A stretch of DNA of 64,000 nt from Janthinobacterium rivuli (GCF_009208735.1 NZ_WFLJ01000026.1:1-64000); one strand, 5' to 3'; positions 9,201 through 21,186 are shown, counted from the stretch's first letter. Notes: generated by a model not told the origin, from the letters alone. Translations and numbers: made by a program.

Positions 9201-10502
9201 ATGCGGTATCTTTCTGCTATGCACAGCCCACACCAGCCCCTACCTCCCGACGCCCCTTCCTTGTCGCTGGCCGCCGCGCGCGCCCTGCATCTGGCCGCGC
9301 AGGGTTTGCTGCAGGCGCGGCGCAAGAAAGCCGTGAAGGCCGACGTGCTGGCCGCCGTGCGGCAGATGGGCGTGCTGCAGATCGACACCATCCACGTGGT
9401 GGCGCGCAGCCCCTACCTGGTGCTGTGGAGCCGGCTGGGCGACTATCCGCAGCCGTGGCTGGAGCAGTTGCTGGCCGAGGGCGCGCTGTTCGAATACTGG
9501 GCGCACGAAGCGTGCTTCGTGCCCATCGAAGACTATGGCTTGTACCGCCACCGCATGCTGGACCCGGCCGCCATGGGCTGGAAGTATTCGGTCAAATGGA
9601 TGGCCGAGCAGGGCGACGCCGTCGCCTCGGTGCTCGAACACATCCGCGCCAACGGCGCCGCGCGTTCGGCCGACTTCGAGCGCACGGATGGCCAGGCGGG
9701 CGGCTGGTGGAGCTGGAAGCCGGAAAAGCGCTCGCTGGAAGTGCTGTTTACGTCGGGCGTGCTGATGATCGCCAAGCGCCATCAGTTCCAGCGCTATTAC
9801 GACCTGGCCGAAAGAGTGCTGCCGGGCTGGCACGACGGCTTGCTGCCGTCCGCGGAGCAGGTGCGCCGGCGCCTGCTGCTGGCCAGCGTGAAGGCGCTGG
9901 GCCTGGCGCGGGCCGGCTGGATCAGCGACTACTTCCGCACGAAACAATCGCGCGCCAGCCTGGCGCACGATTTGCAGGCGCTGGTGGACGAGGGCGCGCT
10001 GCTGCGCTGCATGGTCGATGGCTGGAGTGATGCCGTGTACGTGCATGCCGAGCATGGAGACTTGTTGCGCGACGCGGCCGCCGGCAAGCTGGCGCCCACC
10101 TTGACGACGATCCTCTCGCCGTTCGATCCCGTCGTATGGGACCGGCGCCGCGCCCTGGAACTGTTCGGCTTTGACTACCGGCTCGAATGCTACACGCCGG
10201 CCGAAAAGCGCCGCTATGGCTACTTCACCCTGCCGATCCTGCGGCGCGGCGCGCTGGTGGGACGGCTGGACGCCAAGGCGCACCGCGCGCAGGGGCGTTT
10301 CGAGATCAAGTCGCTGGCGCTGGAAGAGGGCGTGCGCCTCAGTGCCCGCCTGGTGCAGGACGTGGCTGGCGCCGTGCAGCGGCTGGCGCTGTGGCATGCC
10401 TGCCCGGATATCGAGATTGCGCAGGCGCGCCCGGCGTTGTTTGGCGCGCAGCTGGCCCAGGTCCTGCAGGACGCTGGCCAGGCGGCAAGGCGGGCCGCAT
10501 GA
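9201..10502 (+). CDS. ycaQ: YcaQ-like winged-helix protein (interstrand crosslink DNA glycosylase family)
   Basis: It has 433 residues and resembles the YcaQ/AlkX family (DUF1006), whose studied members unhook DNA interstrand crosslinks by base excision. The catalytic QxD motif is visible as Q60-I61-D62 within LQIDTIHVVARSP, followed by YLVLWSRLG and the EYWAHEACFVP segment typical of the family. The start at 9201 has an AAGG upstream; an ATG at 9219 is also possible. Its stop overlaps the next start (ATGA at 10499-10502), so it is translationally coupled to the DUF2804 gene. The exact lesion range is inferred from the family. Confidence 0.88.
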   Translation: MRYLSAMHSPHQPLPPDAPSLSLAAARALHLAAQGLLQARRKKAVKADVLAAVRQMGVLQIDTIHVVARSPYLVLWSRLGDYPQPWLEQLLAEGALFEYWAHEACFVPIEDYGLYRHRMLDPAAMGWKYSVKWMAEQGDAVASVLEHIRANGAARSADFERTDGQAGGWWSWKPEKRSLEVLFTSGVLMIAKRHQFQRYYDLAERVLPGWHDGLLPSAEQVRRRLLLASVKALGLARAGWISDYFRTKQSRASLAHDLQALVDEGALLRCMVDGWSDAVYVHAEHGDLLRDAAAGKLAPTLTTILSPFDPVVWDRRRALELFGFDYRLECYTPAEKRRYGYFTLPILRRGALVGRLDAKAHRAQGRFEIKSLALEEGVRLSARLVQDVAGAVQRLALWHACPDIEIAQARPALFGAQLAQVLQDAGQAARRAA

Positions 10503-11491
10503 TGCTGCCGCCGGCGCCTTCCCACCTGCTCGACGCCAATGGCGTTCCCTGCTTTGGCCGCTACACGGGGCAGCTGGACGCCTTCGACTGGGCCGCGCTG
10601 GCGCCGCCGCACGCGCGCGGCGCCCTGTGGCGCCTGTTCCACCACAAGCGCTGGCATTACGTGGCCCTGTCCACGCCCACCCTGTTCTGCGGCGTGGCCA
10701 TCGTCGACCTGGGCTGGACCAGCACGGCCTTCGCCTATGCCTTCGACCGCCACAAGGGCAAGATCGTGGCCAGTTTTTCGCAGGATGGCGTGCCCGGCTT
10801 GAGCGCCACGCTGGCGCCGCATGCGGGGGGCAGCAGCCGTTTCCGCTTCTTCTCGCAAAAAATCAGTATCGAAGCCCAGCCGCAGCAGCGCTACCGTTTG
10901 CGGCTCGATTGCGGCCACTTCGGCATCGATGCGGAATTCGGCCCGCCCGTGGCGCCCACCTTGCTGGCCGTGGGACCCGTGGGCGAGGGCGGCAGCGTGC
11001 ATGCGACGCAAAAGTCGGGCGGCCTGCCCTTGTGGGGCAGCGTGCGCTGCGGCGCCATCGGCTACAGCTTGGACGACGGCGTGGCCAGCTTCGACTATTC
11101 GAACGGCTTGCTGGCGCGCGAGACGGAATGGCGCTGGGCCTCGGCGCACGGCCTGGACCTGGGTTTCAATCTGCAGGCAGGTTATTTCGGCGCGCACGAA
11201 AACGCGCTGTGGCTCGATGGCCAGCTGTATCCGCTGGGCCGCGCGCATTTCGACTTCAATCCCGAGAACCCGCTGGCGCCGTGGCATGTGTGGACGGACG
11301 ACGATTTGCTCGACCTGCATTTCAAGCCGGAAGGGGCGCGCCGCGAAGACAAGAACCTGTGGCTCGCCGCCAGCCGCTACATCCAGCCGATCGGCACCTT
11401 CAGCGGCTGGGTGCGCACCAGCGCGGACGCTCCCAAGCGCATCGTGGCGCAGCTGGCCGGGGTGACGGAAAGCCACCGCTCGCGCTGGTAG
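10499..11491 (+). CDS. DUF2804 family protein
   Basis: A 330-residue protein that starts MMLPPAPSHLLDANGVPCFGRYTG and looks like DUF2804, a beta-rich family of unknown function. The open frame begins earlier (10187), but the ATG at 10499 gives a four-base overlap with ycaQ and matches the family start, so I prefer it. No signal peptide or membrane span is visible. Many aromatic residues and a beta-strand pattern suggest a lipocalin- or tocopherol-cyclase-like barrel; that is inference. Coupling to ycaQ may be only a local arrangement. Confidence 0.75.
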   Translation: MMLPPAPSHLLDANGVPCFGRYTGQLDAFDWAALAPPHARGALWRLFHHKRWHYVALSTPTLFCGVAIVDLGWTSTAFAYAFDRHKGKIVASFSQDGVPGLSATLAPHAGGSSRFRFFSQKISIEAQPQQRYRLRLDCGHFGIDAEFGPPVAPTLLAVGPVGEGGSVHATQKSGGLPLWGSVRCGAIGYSLDDGVASFDYSNGLLARETEWRWASAHGLDLGFNLQAGYFGAHENALWLDGQLYPLGRAHFDFNPENPLAPWHVWTDDDLLDLHFKPEGARREDKNLWLAASRYIQPIGTFSGWVRTSADAPKRIVAQLAGVTESHRSRW

Positions 11492-11564
11492 CCATGCTTT
11501 TTTTGCGGAATGCACGACAAGGTCAAATTTATTTGGCAACGCATCCTATACACTGGCGCATAGT

Positions 11565-11592
11565 CGCTCCGGCAATCCCGCTCCGGCAATCC
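11565..11592. repeat. 14-base tandem duplication in a leader
   Basis: CGCTCCGGCAATCC occurs twice head to tail just upstream of the Pat-like gene start. It may be a replication-slippage product. It would lie in the 5' leader or promoter. Confidence 0.6.
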
Positions 11593-11605
11593 ATGAGGCC
11601 AGAAC

Positions 11606-14272
11606 ATGAGTATCCGTAATCTCGACAAGCTGTTCAAGCCGGCCTCGGTGGCCCTGATCGGCGCCACGGCGCGCGAACGCAAGCTGGGTGCCATCGCCCT
11701 GTACAACCTGCTCGGTGGCGGCTACCAAGGGGACATTTGGCCCGTCAATCCCAAGTACGACGAACTGATGGGCCTGAAATGCTACCGCAAGCTGGCACAT
11801 TTGCCGAAGGCGCCGGACCTGGCCATCATCTGCACGCCGCCCGCCACCATCACGGCCCTGATCCGCGAACTGGGCGCGCTGGGCACGCGCGCCGTCATCG
11901 TCATGACGTCGGGCCTCGACCCCGTGCGCGAGCAGTCGCTGCGCCTGGCCATGCTGAAGGCGGCCAAGCCGCACCTGCTGCGCATCCTGGGGCCCAACAG
12001 CATGGGGCTGCTGGTGCCGAAGCTGGGCTTGAACGCCAGCTTCGCCCATGTGGGCGCGACGAGCGGCAAGATCGCCTTCGTGTCGCAGTCGGGGGCGCTG
12101 GTGTCGGGCGTGCTCGACTGGGCCAACGCGCACGGCGTGGGCTTTTCCAAGTTCATTTCGCTCGGTGCCAGCTATGACATCGATTTCGGCGACCTGCTCG
12201 ACTACCTGGCCGGCGACGTCGACACGGCAGCCATCCTGCTGTACATGGAAGACATCCAGGCGGCGCGCAAATTCATGTCGGCGGCGCGGGCGGCCGCGCG
12301 CAGCAAGCCCGTCATCGTCCTGAAGGCGGGACGCGAGGCGGAAGGCGCCGCCATGGCGGCCTGGCACACGGGCGCGCTGGCCGGCTCCGACGCCGTGTAT
12401 GACGCGGCCATCCGCCGCGCCGGCATGCTGCGTGTGTATTCGGCCGAAGAACTGTTCGACGCCGTGGAAACGCTCACGCACATCCGCTCGCAGCGCGGCG
12501 AGCGCCTGGCGATCCTGTGCAACGGCGGCGGCCTGGGCGTGATGGCCACCGATGCGCTGGTGGGCAGCGGCGGCAAGCTGGCCGAACTGTCGCCCGATAC
12601 CGTGATCGCGCTGGAAAAGGCGCTGCCGCGGGGCTGGTCGCACGACAACCCCGTGGGCTTGCCCGGCGACGCGGCCGTGCAGCGCTATGCGGACGCCATC
12701 AAGCCGCTACTCGACGAGCCGCAGGCGGACGCCTTGCTGCTGCTGCACGCGCCCACGGCCATGGTCTCGTCGATCGACATCGCCGAAGCCGTCACGCCGC
12801 TGATCAATGCCACGTCGCGCACGGTGCTGTCGTGCCTGCTGGGCGGCACCACCGTGGCGCCCGCGCGCCAGGTCTTCAACCGGGCCGGCATACCCACCTA
12901 CGACACGCCGGAAAAGGCCGTGCATGGCTTCATGCAGATCGTGCAGTACCGGCGCAACCAGGAAACCCTGATGCAGGTGCCGGCGCAGCTGCCCATGTCG
13001 GCCACCCCGCGCCGCGCCAGGGTGCGCGAAATCGTCGCCGCCGCGCTGGCCGCCGGCCAGACGGTGCTGGGCGAATGCCGCTCGAAGGAAATTCTGGCCG
13101 CCTACGGCATCCCCGTCGCCACCACGCGCATGGCGGCCGACGTGGAAGAGGCGCTGGCCGTGGCGGCCGATATCGGCTACCCGGTCGCGCTGAAAATCCA
13201 TTCGCCCGACATCGCCCACAAATCCGACGTGGGCGGCGTGGCGCTCGACCTCGACACGCCCGACATCCTGCGCACGGCGGCCGCCGCCATGCTCAAGCGC
13301 GTGCGCCGCATGCGCCCCGATGCGCTGATCGACGGTTTCACGGTGCAGCAGATGGCGCGCCGGCCGCAGTCGCATGAACTGATCGTCGGCGTCACCACGG
13401 ACGCCGCCTTCGGCCCCGTGATATTGGTGGGGCAGGGCGGCATCGCCGTGGAAGTGACGGCCGATCACGCCATCGGCCTGCCGCCGCTGAACATGGTGCT
13501 GGCGCGCGACATGCTGGCGCGCACGCGCGTGTCGAAACTGCTGGCCGGCTACCGCAACCAGCCGCCGGCCGACATCGACGCCATCTGCTACACCCTGATC
13601 CAGGTGGCCGAACTGGTGGCCGACATCGGCGAGCTGGCCGAGCTCGACATCAATCCGCTGGTGGCCGACGCCCACGGCGTGATCGCGCTCGACGCGCGCA
13701 TCCGCCTGCAGCCGGGCCAGAAGCGCGACCGCCTGGCCATCCGCCCGTATCCGCAGGAGCTGGAAGAGCAGGTGACGTGGATGGACCAGTCCATCCTGCT
13801 GCGCCCCATCCGCCCCGAGGACGCGCCGCAGCACATGGACCTGTTCCACGCGCTGGATCCGGACGACGTGCGCCTGCGCTTTTTTACTTCCATGCGCGAG
13901 CTGCCCGTGTCGCAGCTGGCGCGCCTGACGCAGATCGATTACGACCGCGCCATGGCCTTCATCGCCACGCACACGGGCCCGGACGGCCAGCCGGAAACCC
14001 TGGGCGTGGTGCGCGCCGTGGCCGACCCGGACAATATCCACGCCGATTTCGCCATCGCCGTGCGCTCGGCCCTGAAAGGCAAGGGCCTGGGACACATCCT
14101 GTTCGAGAAGCTGGTCGACTACTTCCGCAGCCGCGGCACGGAAGCGCTGGTGGGCGAGGCGATGGCGCGCAACAAGGGCATGCAGCGGCTGGTGAAAAGC
14201 TTTGGCGGCGAGGTCACGCCATCGGAAGAGCCTGGCGTCGTCAACCTGCATATCGGCTTGCGCGCGCCCTGA
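11606..14272 (+). CDS. Acyl-CoA synthetase (NDP-forming)/GNAT fusion, Pat-like lysine acetyltransferase
   Basis: An 888-residue protein with the layout of Pat/YfiQ protein lysine acetyltransferases. It has an N-terminal CoA-binding Rossmann domain (SVALIGATARERKLG), a succinyl-CoA-ligase-like domain, an ATP-grasp domain (about 480-700) and a C-terminal GNAT domain (about 735-885) with the acetyl-CoA loop LKGKGLGHIL. In known enzymes the GNAT domain acetylates metabolic enzymes such as acetyl-CoA synthetase. H254 in AAWHTGALAGSD aligns with the phosphohistidine of true ADP-forming acetyl-CoA synthetases, which characterised Pat proteins are described as lacking, so catalytic synthetase activity cannot be excluded. 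It is monocistronic, with a hairpin following the stop. Confidence 0.85.
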   Translation: MSIRNLDKLFKPASVALIGATARERKLGAIALYNLLGGGYQGDIWPVNPKYDELMGLKCYRKLAHLPKAPDLAIICTPPATITALIRELGALGTRAVIVMTSGLDPVREQSLRLAMLKAAKPHLLRILGPNSMGLLVPKLGLNASFAHVGATSGKIAFVSQSGALVSGVLDWANAHGVGFSKFISLGASYDIDFGDLLDYLAGDVDTAAILLYMEDIQAARKFMSAARAAARSKPVIVLKAGREAEGAAMAAWHTGALAGSDAVYDAAIRRAGMLRVYSAEELFDAVETLTHIRSQRGERLAILCNGGGLGVMATDALVGSGGKLAELSPDTVIALEKALPRGWSHDNPVGLPGDAAVQRYADAIKPLLDEPQADALLLLHAPTAMVSSIDIAEAVTPLINATSRTVLSCLLGGTTVAPARQVFNRAGIPTYDTPEKAVHGFMQIVQYRRNQETLMQVPAQLPMSATPRRARVREIVAAALAAGQTVLGECRSKEILAAYGIPVATTRMAADVEEALAVAADIGYPVALKIHSPDIAHKSDVGGVALDLDTPDILRTAAAAMLKRVRRMRPDALIDGFTVQQMARRPQSHELIVGVTTDAAFGPVILVGQGGIAVEVTADHAIGLPPLNMVLARDMLARTRVSKLLAGYRNQPPADIDAICYTLIQVAELVADIGELAELDINPLVADAHGVIALDARIRLQPGQKRDRLAIRPYPQELEEQVTWMDQSILLRPIRPEDAPQHMDLFHALDPDDVRLRFFTSMRELPVSQLARLTQIDYDRAMAFIATHTGPDGQPETLGVVRAVADPDNIHADFAIAVRSALKGKGLGHILFEKLVDYFRSRGTEALVGEAMARNKGMQRLVKSFGGEVTPSEEPGVVNLHIGLRAP

Positions 14273-14281
14273 AAAAAAGCG

Positions 14282-14325
14282 CAGGGGGCTCGCTGCGGGT
14301 TTGTGCAGGATCAAACCGCCCCCTG
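14282..14325 (+). terminator. Possible terminator hairpin after the Pat-like gene
   Basis: CAGGGGG pairs with CCCCCTG, enclosing a second stem (GCGGGTTTG with CAAACCGC, one bulge) and a short loop. It begins ten bases after the stop. There is no T run, so intrinsic termination is uncertain. Confidence 0.35.
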
Positions 14326-14388
14326 TCGGCAGTCTTTACACTTTCACTTCCAGGATGAGACATCCAGCGCGTTTTCGGGAGTGAGTGC

Positions 14389-15030
14389 ATGCTTACGGCA
14401 ACATACATATTGGTTTCCCTGTCGGTGGAACAGGCCAGCATCCGCATGAGCCTGTTAGCCTTTCAGAAGTACATGCATGCGCAGCTGCGCCAGCAGAGCA
14501 GGCTCAGCCTGGCGCAGCTGCAGTATGCGGGCGACTGGCTGAACCGGCTGTACCAGGGAGGCTACTGGCGCAAGGTGGAGATGTACCTGATCCCCGCCAT
14601 CCGCCAGGCCGCGCCGCATGCGGACGGTTTGCTCGACGGTTTGCTCAATGAGATCAATGGCTTGAACCACGCGGCGCTGGACAGCATCAATGTCGTGCAG
14701 CAGCGCGCGGGTGCCGCCATCGACCATACCGAATTGCAGGCCGAGCAGCTGTGCGCCGCCATCGACGCCTTTTGCGCCACCTTGCTGCAGCGCCTCGAAA
14801 AAGAAGAGCGCGAGCTGTTCGTGCTGGCGCGCAAGGTGATCGTGGGCGAGGCGTGGTTCGCCATCGCCTATCAATTTCTCGCCCACGATGCGCGCGCGCA
14901 GGAAGCGCGCCGTGGCAAGGCGCAGGTGCTGCCCTTTGTCTTGCCCGTGCCGGGTACGCCTGACGGCACCGTCGACGCCACCGCGGACGCCGTGCCCGCC
15001 ATGCCACAACCGCTGCGTGCGCAGGCTTGA
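14389..15030 (+). CDS. Hypothetical helical protein
   Basis: A 213-residue protein that I do not recognise. It is almost entirely helical, with no signal peptide after about residue 20, and it carries an LQRLEKEERELFVLAR segment of the kind seen in hemerythrin-like helical bundles. The full set of metal-binding His/Glu positions is not evident, so I do not call it hemerythrin. The C-terminal 45 residues are Pro/Ala-rich and probably disordered. The ribosome site is weak (GGGAGTGAGTGC before the ATG), and a start at the internal Met20 (MSLLAFQKYM) is possible. It stands alone between the Pat-like gene and the DUF349 gene. Confidence 0.6.
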   Translation: MLTATYILVSLSVEQASIRMSLLAFQKYMHAQLRQQSRLSLAQLQYAGDWLNRLYQGGYWRKVEMYLIPAIRQAAPHADGLLDGLLNEINGLNHAALDSINVVQQRAGAAIDHTELQAEQLCAAIDAFCATLLQRLEKEERELFVLARKVIVGEAWFAIAYQFLAHDARAQEARRGKAQVLPFVLPVPGTPDGTVDATADAVPAMPQPLRAQA

Positions 15031-15210
15031 AGCGGTAGCGAGCGCCCACCCTGTCCGGCAGCGTGTGGCGGGCCAGCTTTTGCTCTCCTGAGCCCGGCTC
15101 TGTCATAGGGAAAAGAATCATTTTACTCATTTGATAACTTGTTCAGTCCTGTCCGATGCAATACCCCGGGCTTTGTTATGATGGTGGTTTTGATCCACGC
15201 GAAACCCGTC

Positions 15211-17793
15211 ATGTTCGAATTTCTCTTCAAGCGTTCTGCCAGCAAGACTGCCGTCCCCGATCCTGTCGTGGCAGAACAGGCCGCCGCCTCGGCGCAGAGC
15301 GCATCGCGCCGCGCCGAACAGGTTGCGCGTGCCCATGCCGTGGTGGGCGACGAAGCCGCCGCCGTTGAATTCATCCTGTCCAGCGAGTTTGCCGATGCCC
15401 GTTTGATCGCCGCTGAACACGTCCATGCCTTGCCCCTGCTGGAAAAAGTCCACCACGCCATGCGCAACACGGACCGCCGCGTTGCCAAGCTGATGCAAGG
15501 CCGCATCGACCTGATCCGTCATCAGGCTGCCGAGACGCAGCGCGCCCAGGCCAGCATCGATACGGCCCAGCGCCTGTTGAACGATGAAAAGCTGAGCCCG
15601 AACCAGGTCGCCGAGCTGGACCGCCAATGGCAAGTCATCAAGGCCACGCCCGAGCTGGCGACGGCCTTTACCGCCGCGCGCGCCGCGCTGGCGGCCCGCC
15701 TGGAAGCGCAAGTGGTGTTGCAGCGCGCCGTGATCGACGCCGTCGCCGCAGCGCGCGCGCTGGCCAGCAATGGCCAGTCCGCCGGGGAGCTGGCGCAGGC
15801 GCTGGCCAGCCTGGACGCTGAACATGCGCGGCATGCGCAATCGCCCGAACGCGCATCTTTGCCGAAACACCTGGAAAACGATTTCATCCAGGCGCGCGAG
15901 CAGGCGCAGTCCGCCTTGCAAGCCCTGCAGCAACACCAGGCCGTGTTCGACGCGCGCCAGGTCGCGCTGGCCGAATGGCAGGCGCAGGACGCCGCCACCC
16001 TGGACGCGGACACCTTGAAGCGCGCGTGGCAAGCCCTGCCGCGCCTGCCCGAATCGAGTTTGTCCGACAGCTTGCAACAGCAATTTGCGGCCGTGCTGGC
16101 CAGCGCGCCGGCGCCCGTGCAGGCGGCGCCGGAGGCCGCACCGGCCCATGCCGCAGCTGTACCTGCGCCGCGCAAGCCGCGCCAGGAACACGCGCCCGTG
16201 TCGAAAGAAGCGACGGAGCAGTTCGTCAAGACGCTCGACGCCATGGAAGCGGCCTTGCAGGAAGGATTGCTGCACGTGGCGTCCGAGCACGACAAGACCT
16301 TGCGCGATAGCAAGCACGGCCGTCTGACGCCTGCGCAAGCGGATCGCCTGGCCCATGTGCGCGCGCAATTCAAGCAACTGGCCGACTGGGCGCGCTGGGG
16401 CGGCAACGTGTCGCGCGAGGAATTGGTCAAGGCGGGCGAGGAATTGCCGGCACAGCAATTGCCGATGGCCGAGCTGGCCAAGAAAGTGGGCAGCCTGCGC
16501 GAGCGCTGGAAGTCGCTCGATACCTTGTCCGGCCCGGCGCCAAAATCCCTGTGGGAGCGTTTCGATGCGGCCTGCAGCGTGGCGTATGCGCCGGCGGCCC
16601 AGCATTTCAAGCAGCTGGCCGAAGAGCGCCACGGCAATGCGGCCAAGGCCCAGGAATTGATCGCGGAAACGGCGGCCCTGGCCGCCGAAGAGAGTACCGA
16701 CTGGAAACACGTCGCCTCCGCCTCGCAGCGCTTGCGCCAGGCGTGGACGCGCCTGGGCACCATCGACCGCAAGGAAAAGAAGCGCCTGGACGCCGAATTT
16801 GGCGCCGCGCTGGACGCCCTGTCGAAGCCGCTGGACACGCAGCGCCAGATCGAGACGGCGCGCCGCGAACAATTGATCGTCGAAGTGGGCTTGCTCAAAC
16901 CATCCGAGCGCAACACGGTCGACATGCTCAAAGCCTTGCAGGATAAATGGCAGGAGCTGGCGAAAGCCCTGCCGCTGGAACGCCGCGCGGAACAGGCGCT
17001 GTGGCAGCGCTTCCGCGCCGCCTGCGACGATATCTTTGCCAAGCGCAAGGAAACGGCCCATGCGGCCGACCACGAGCGCCGCGAACACCTGCATGCGCGC
17101 GAAGCGCTGTGCGTGGCGCTGGAAACGGCCGTCGTGCCCGAGGGCGACGACAAGGCCCGCACCGCCTTCATCCATCACTTGCTGCGCGACACGCGCGCCG
17201 CCTGGAACGCCACCGGTCCCGTGCCGCGCGCCAGCGAAGCGAAGATCGAACAGCGCTACCAGGCGGCTGTCGCCGGCGTGCAAGCGCAAGCGGACGCCAT
17301 CGCCGAGCGCGCGGGCGCTGCCCAGGCCAACGCCTTGCGCGACAAGCTGCGCCTGGCGCAGGCGCTGGAAACGGCCCTGATCGACGGTGATGTCAGCACG
17401 GATGCGGTCGCCTGGTCCGAGCGCTGGAGCGCCTTGCCGGCGCTCGACACGCACTATGAACGCAGCCTGCAGCAGCGCTTTGCCGCCGCCCTGGCCGCGC
17501 TGGGCGAGGGCGCTGGCGCCTACGTGCGGCAATTGCAGGCCAACCAGGAGCGCTTGCTCGATGAAGTCTTGCGCCTGGAAATCGTCGCCGGCGTCGACAG
17601 CGGCGCCGAATTTGCCCGCGACCGCCTGAAAATGCAGGTGGAAGTGCTGCAATCGTCGCTCAAGTCGGGCCAGAAGCCGCTCACGCAAGTGTCGCAGCTG
17701 ATGCAGCTGTGCGCGATTGCCGCCGCCACCGACGCGCGCACGGCCAGCCGCATCGAAACTTTGCTGCGCCGCATCGGAGGCCACGCCAAATGA
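15211..17793 (+). CDS. DUF349 domain protein
   Basis: An 860-residue, highly charged, coiled-coil-rich protein with several DUF349-like repeats; LRERWKSLD and LQDKWQELAKALP are examples of the recurring W-containing helices. The function of DUF349 proteins is not settled. The ATG at 15211 (MFEFLFKRSASK) fits the usual start; the open frame extends to 15139. The stop overlaps the moaE start as ATGA, so the two are translationally coupled. No membrane segment or signal peptide is seen, so it should be cytoplasmic. An alanine-rich linker lies near residues 290-320. Confidence 0.8.
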   Translation: MFEFLFKRSASKTAVPDPVVAEQAAASAQSASRRAEQVARAHAVVGDEAAAVEFILSSEFADARLIAAEHVHALPLLEKVHHAMRNTDRRVAKLMQGRIDLIRHQAAETQRAQASIDTAQRLLNDEKLSPNQVAELDRQWQVIKATPELATAFTAARAALAARLEAQVVLQRAVIDAVAAARALASNGQSAGELAQALASLDAEHARHAQSPERASLPKHLENDFIQAREQAQSALQALQQHQAVFDARQVALAEWQAQDAATLDADTLKRAWQALPRLPESSLSDSLQQQFAAVLASAPAPVQAAPEAAPAHAAAVPAPRKPRQEHAPVSKEATEQFVKTLDAMEAALQEGLLHVASEHDKTLRDSKHGRLTPAQADRLAHVRAQFKQLADWARWGGNVSREELVKAGEELPAQQLPMAELAKKVGSLRERWKSLDTLSGPAPKSLWERFDAACSVAYAPAAQHFKQLAEERHGNAAKAQELIAETAALAAEESTDWKHVASASQRLRQAWTRLGTIDRKEKKRLDAEFGAALDALSKPLDTQRQIETARREQLIVEVGLLKPSERNTVDMLKALQDKWQELAKALPLERRAEQALWQRFRAACDDIFAKRKETAHAADHERREHLHAREALCVALETAVVPEGDDKARTAFIHHLLRDTRAAWNATGPVPRASEAKIEQRYQAAVAGVQAQADAIAERAGAAQANALRDKLRLAQALETALIDGDVSTDAVAWSERWSALPALDTHYERSLQQRFAAALAALGEGAGAYVRQLQANQERLLDEVLRLEIVAGVDSGAEFARDRLKMQVEVLQSSLKSGQKPLTQVSQLMQLCAIAAATDARTASRIETLLRRIGGHAK

Positions 17794-18257
17794 ACACCAC
17801 CGTCCGCGTCCAGCACGCTGATTTTGACTTGAGTCAAGAAATTGCACAATTGCGTGCAGGCAACCCCAAGGTGGGCGCCGTGGTCGGCTTTGTCGGCACG
17901 GTGCGCGACATGAACGAGGGCCTGGACGTGGCCGCCATGGAGCTCGAGCACTATCCGGGCATGACGGAAAAGTCCATCGAAGCGATCGTCGAGCAGGCGC
18001 GCGCCCGCTGGCCCCTGTCGGGCGCGCTGGTGATCCACCGCGTGGGTCCCTTGCTGCCGCAGGAGCAGATCGTGCTGGTGGCGGTCTCGTCCGCCCACCG
18101 GGGCGAGGCCTTCGCCGCCTGCGAGTTCATCATCGACTACCTGAAGACGGAAGCGCCGTTCTGGAAGAAGGAAGACACGCCGGAAGGGGCGCGCTGGGTC
18201 GATGCGCGCGACAGCGACGAGACGGCCCTGGACAAGTGGACGGCTCGCCCCACCTGA
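17790..18257 (+). CDS. moaE: MoaE, molybdopterin synthase catalytic subunit
   Basis: The large subunit of molybdopterin synthase, which adds the two sulfurs to precursor Z (cPMP) using MoaD thiocarboxylate as donor. It has 155 residues, a normal length. Family motifs include GAVVGFVGTVRDMN, IVLVAVSSAHRGEAF and the active-site lysine region YLKTEAPFWKKE. The start at 17790 overlaps the DUF349 stop and is preceded by GGAGG. No moaD or other cofactor gene is in the window, so the rest of the pathway must be elsewhere. Confidence 0.93.
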   Translation: MNTTVRVQHADFDLSQEIAQLRAGNPKVGAVVGFVGTVRDMNEGLDVAAMELEHYPGMTEKSIEAIVEQARARWPLSGALVIHRVGPLLPQEQIVLVAVSSAHRGEAFAACEFIIDYLKTEAPFWKKEDTPEGARWVDARDSDETALDKWTARPT

Positions 18258-18318
18258 GGCGTCTCGCTCGCGCACGTTAGCATTTTCTAAAGTGCATCGA
18301 TTCCTTGCATTGTGTATC

Positions 18319-18346
18319 CTTGAAAAGCACTGCCTCACCCCAATTT
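18319..18346 (+). promoter_or_regulatory. Sigma-32 heat-shock promoter of clpB
   Basis: CTTGAA at 18319-18324 and CCCCAATTT at 18338-18346 are separated by 13 bases, which fits the sigma-32 pattern (CTTGAA, 13-17 bases, CCCCATNT). It lies about 35 bases upstream of the clpB ATG, so heat-shock induction is expected. Confidence 0.85.
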
Positions 18347-18378
18347 GGTTAACAACTAATTAACCGGGAGCGCTTTTC

Positions 18379-20985
<2,607 letters not shown>

Positions 20986-20989
20986 TGTT

Positions 20990-21085
20990 GACCCCAGCGG
21001 CGAAAGGCTGGGGTCGGACCCTCAGGGGGCATGTGCCACAATGTGGCGCATGCCGATTCCGGAGGAACCGACCCCGGTCTTTGCT
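20990..21085. repeat. Dispersed GGGGTC/GACCCC palindromic element, copy 1
   Basis: A GACCCC...AAAGGCTGGGGTCGGACCCTCAGGG block and a closing CCGACCCCGGTCTTTGC match, in the same order, the element at 47791-47856. Here a second hairpin is inserted between the arms (12-base arms with one mismatch, 21028-21054). It lies directly after clpB. It looks like a REP-type repeat rather than a gene. Confidence 0.65.
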
Positions 21086-21103
21086 TTTGGGTTGAATCTT
21101 AGC

Positions 21104-21138
21104 AAGGGCGCGATCAGGCTAGACCTGATCGCGCCCTT
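21104..21138. terminator. 15-base perfect hairpin after clpB
   Basis: Two perfectly complementary 15-base arms (AAGGGCGCGATCAGG and its complement) flank a five-base loop, followed by CTTGTTAT. It is a strong intrinsic-terminator candidate for clpB. A TATGAT (21144-21149) just beyond it could be the -10 element of the next gene. Confidence 0.65.
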
Positions 21139-21186
21139 CTTGTTATGATCGTCACTATTTTCTGACTAATTTTCGGAGGCGGTACG

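Noticed and set aside
8876-9391. N-terminal extension of the TonB receptor to 9391
   Set aside because: It would cross the Fur boxes and bury the signal peptide; the ATG at 8875 has a good ribosome site.
15127-17847. A 906-codon open frame opposite the DUF349 gene
   Set aside because: Shadow frame; the plus-strand gene has a family match, a proper start and coupling to moaE.
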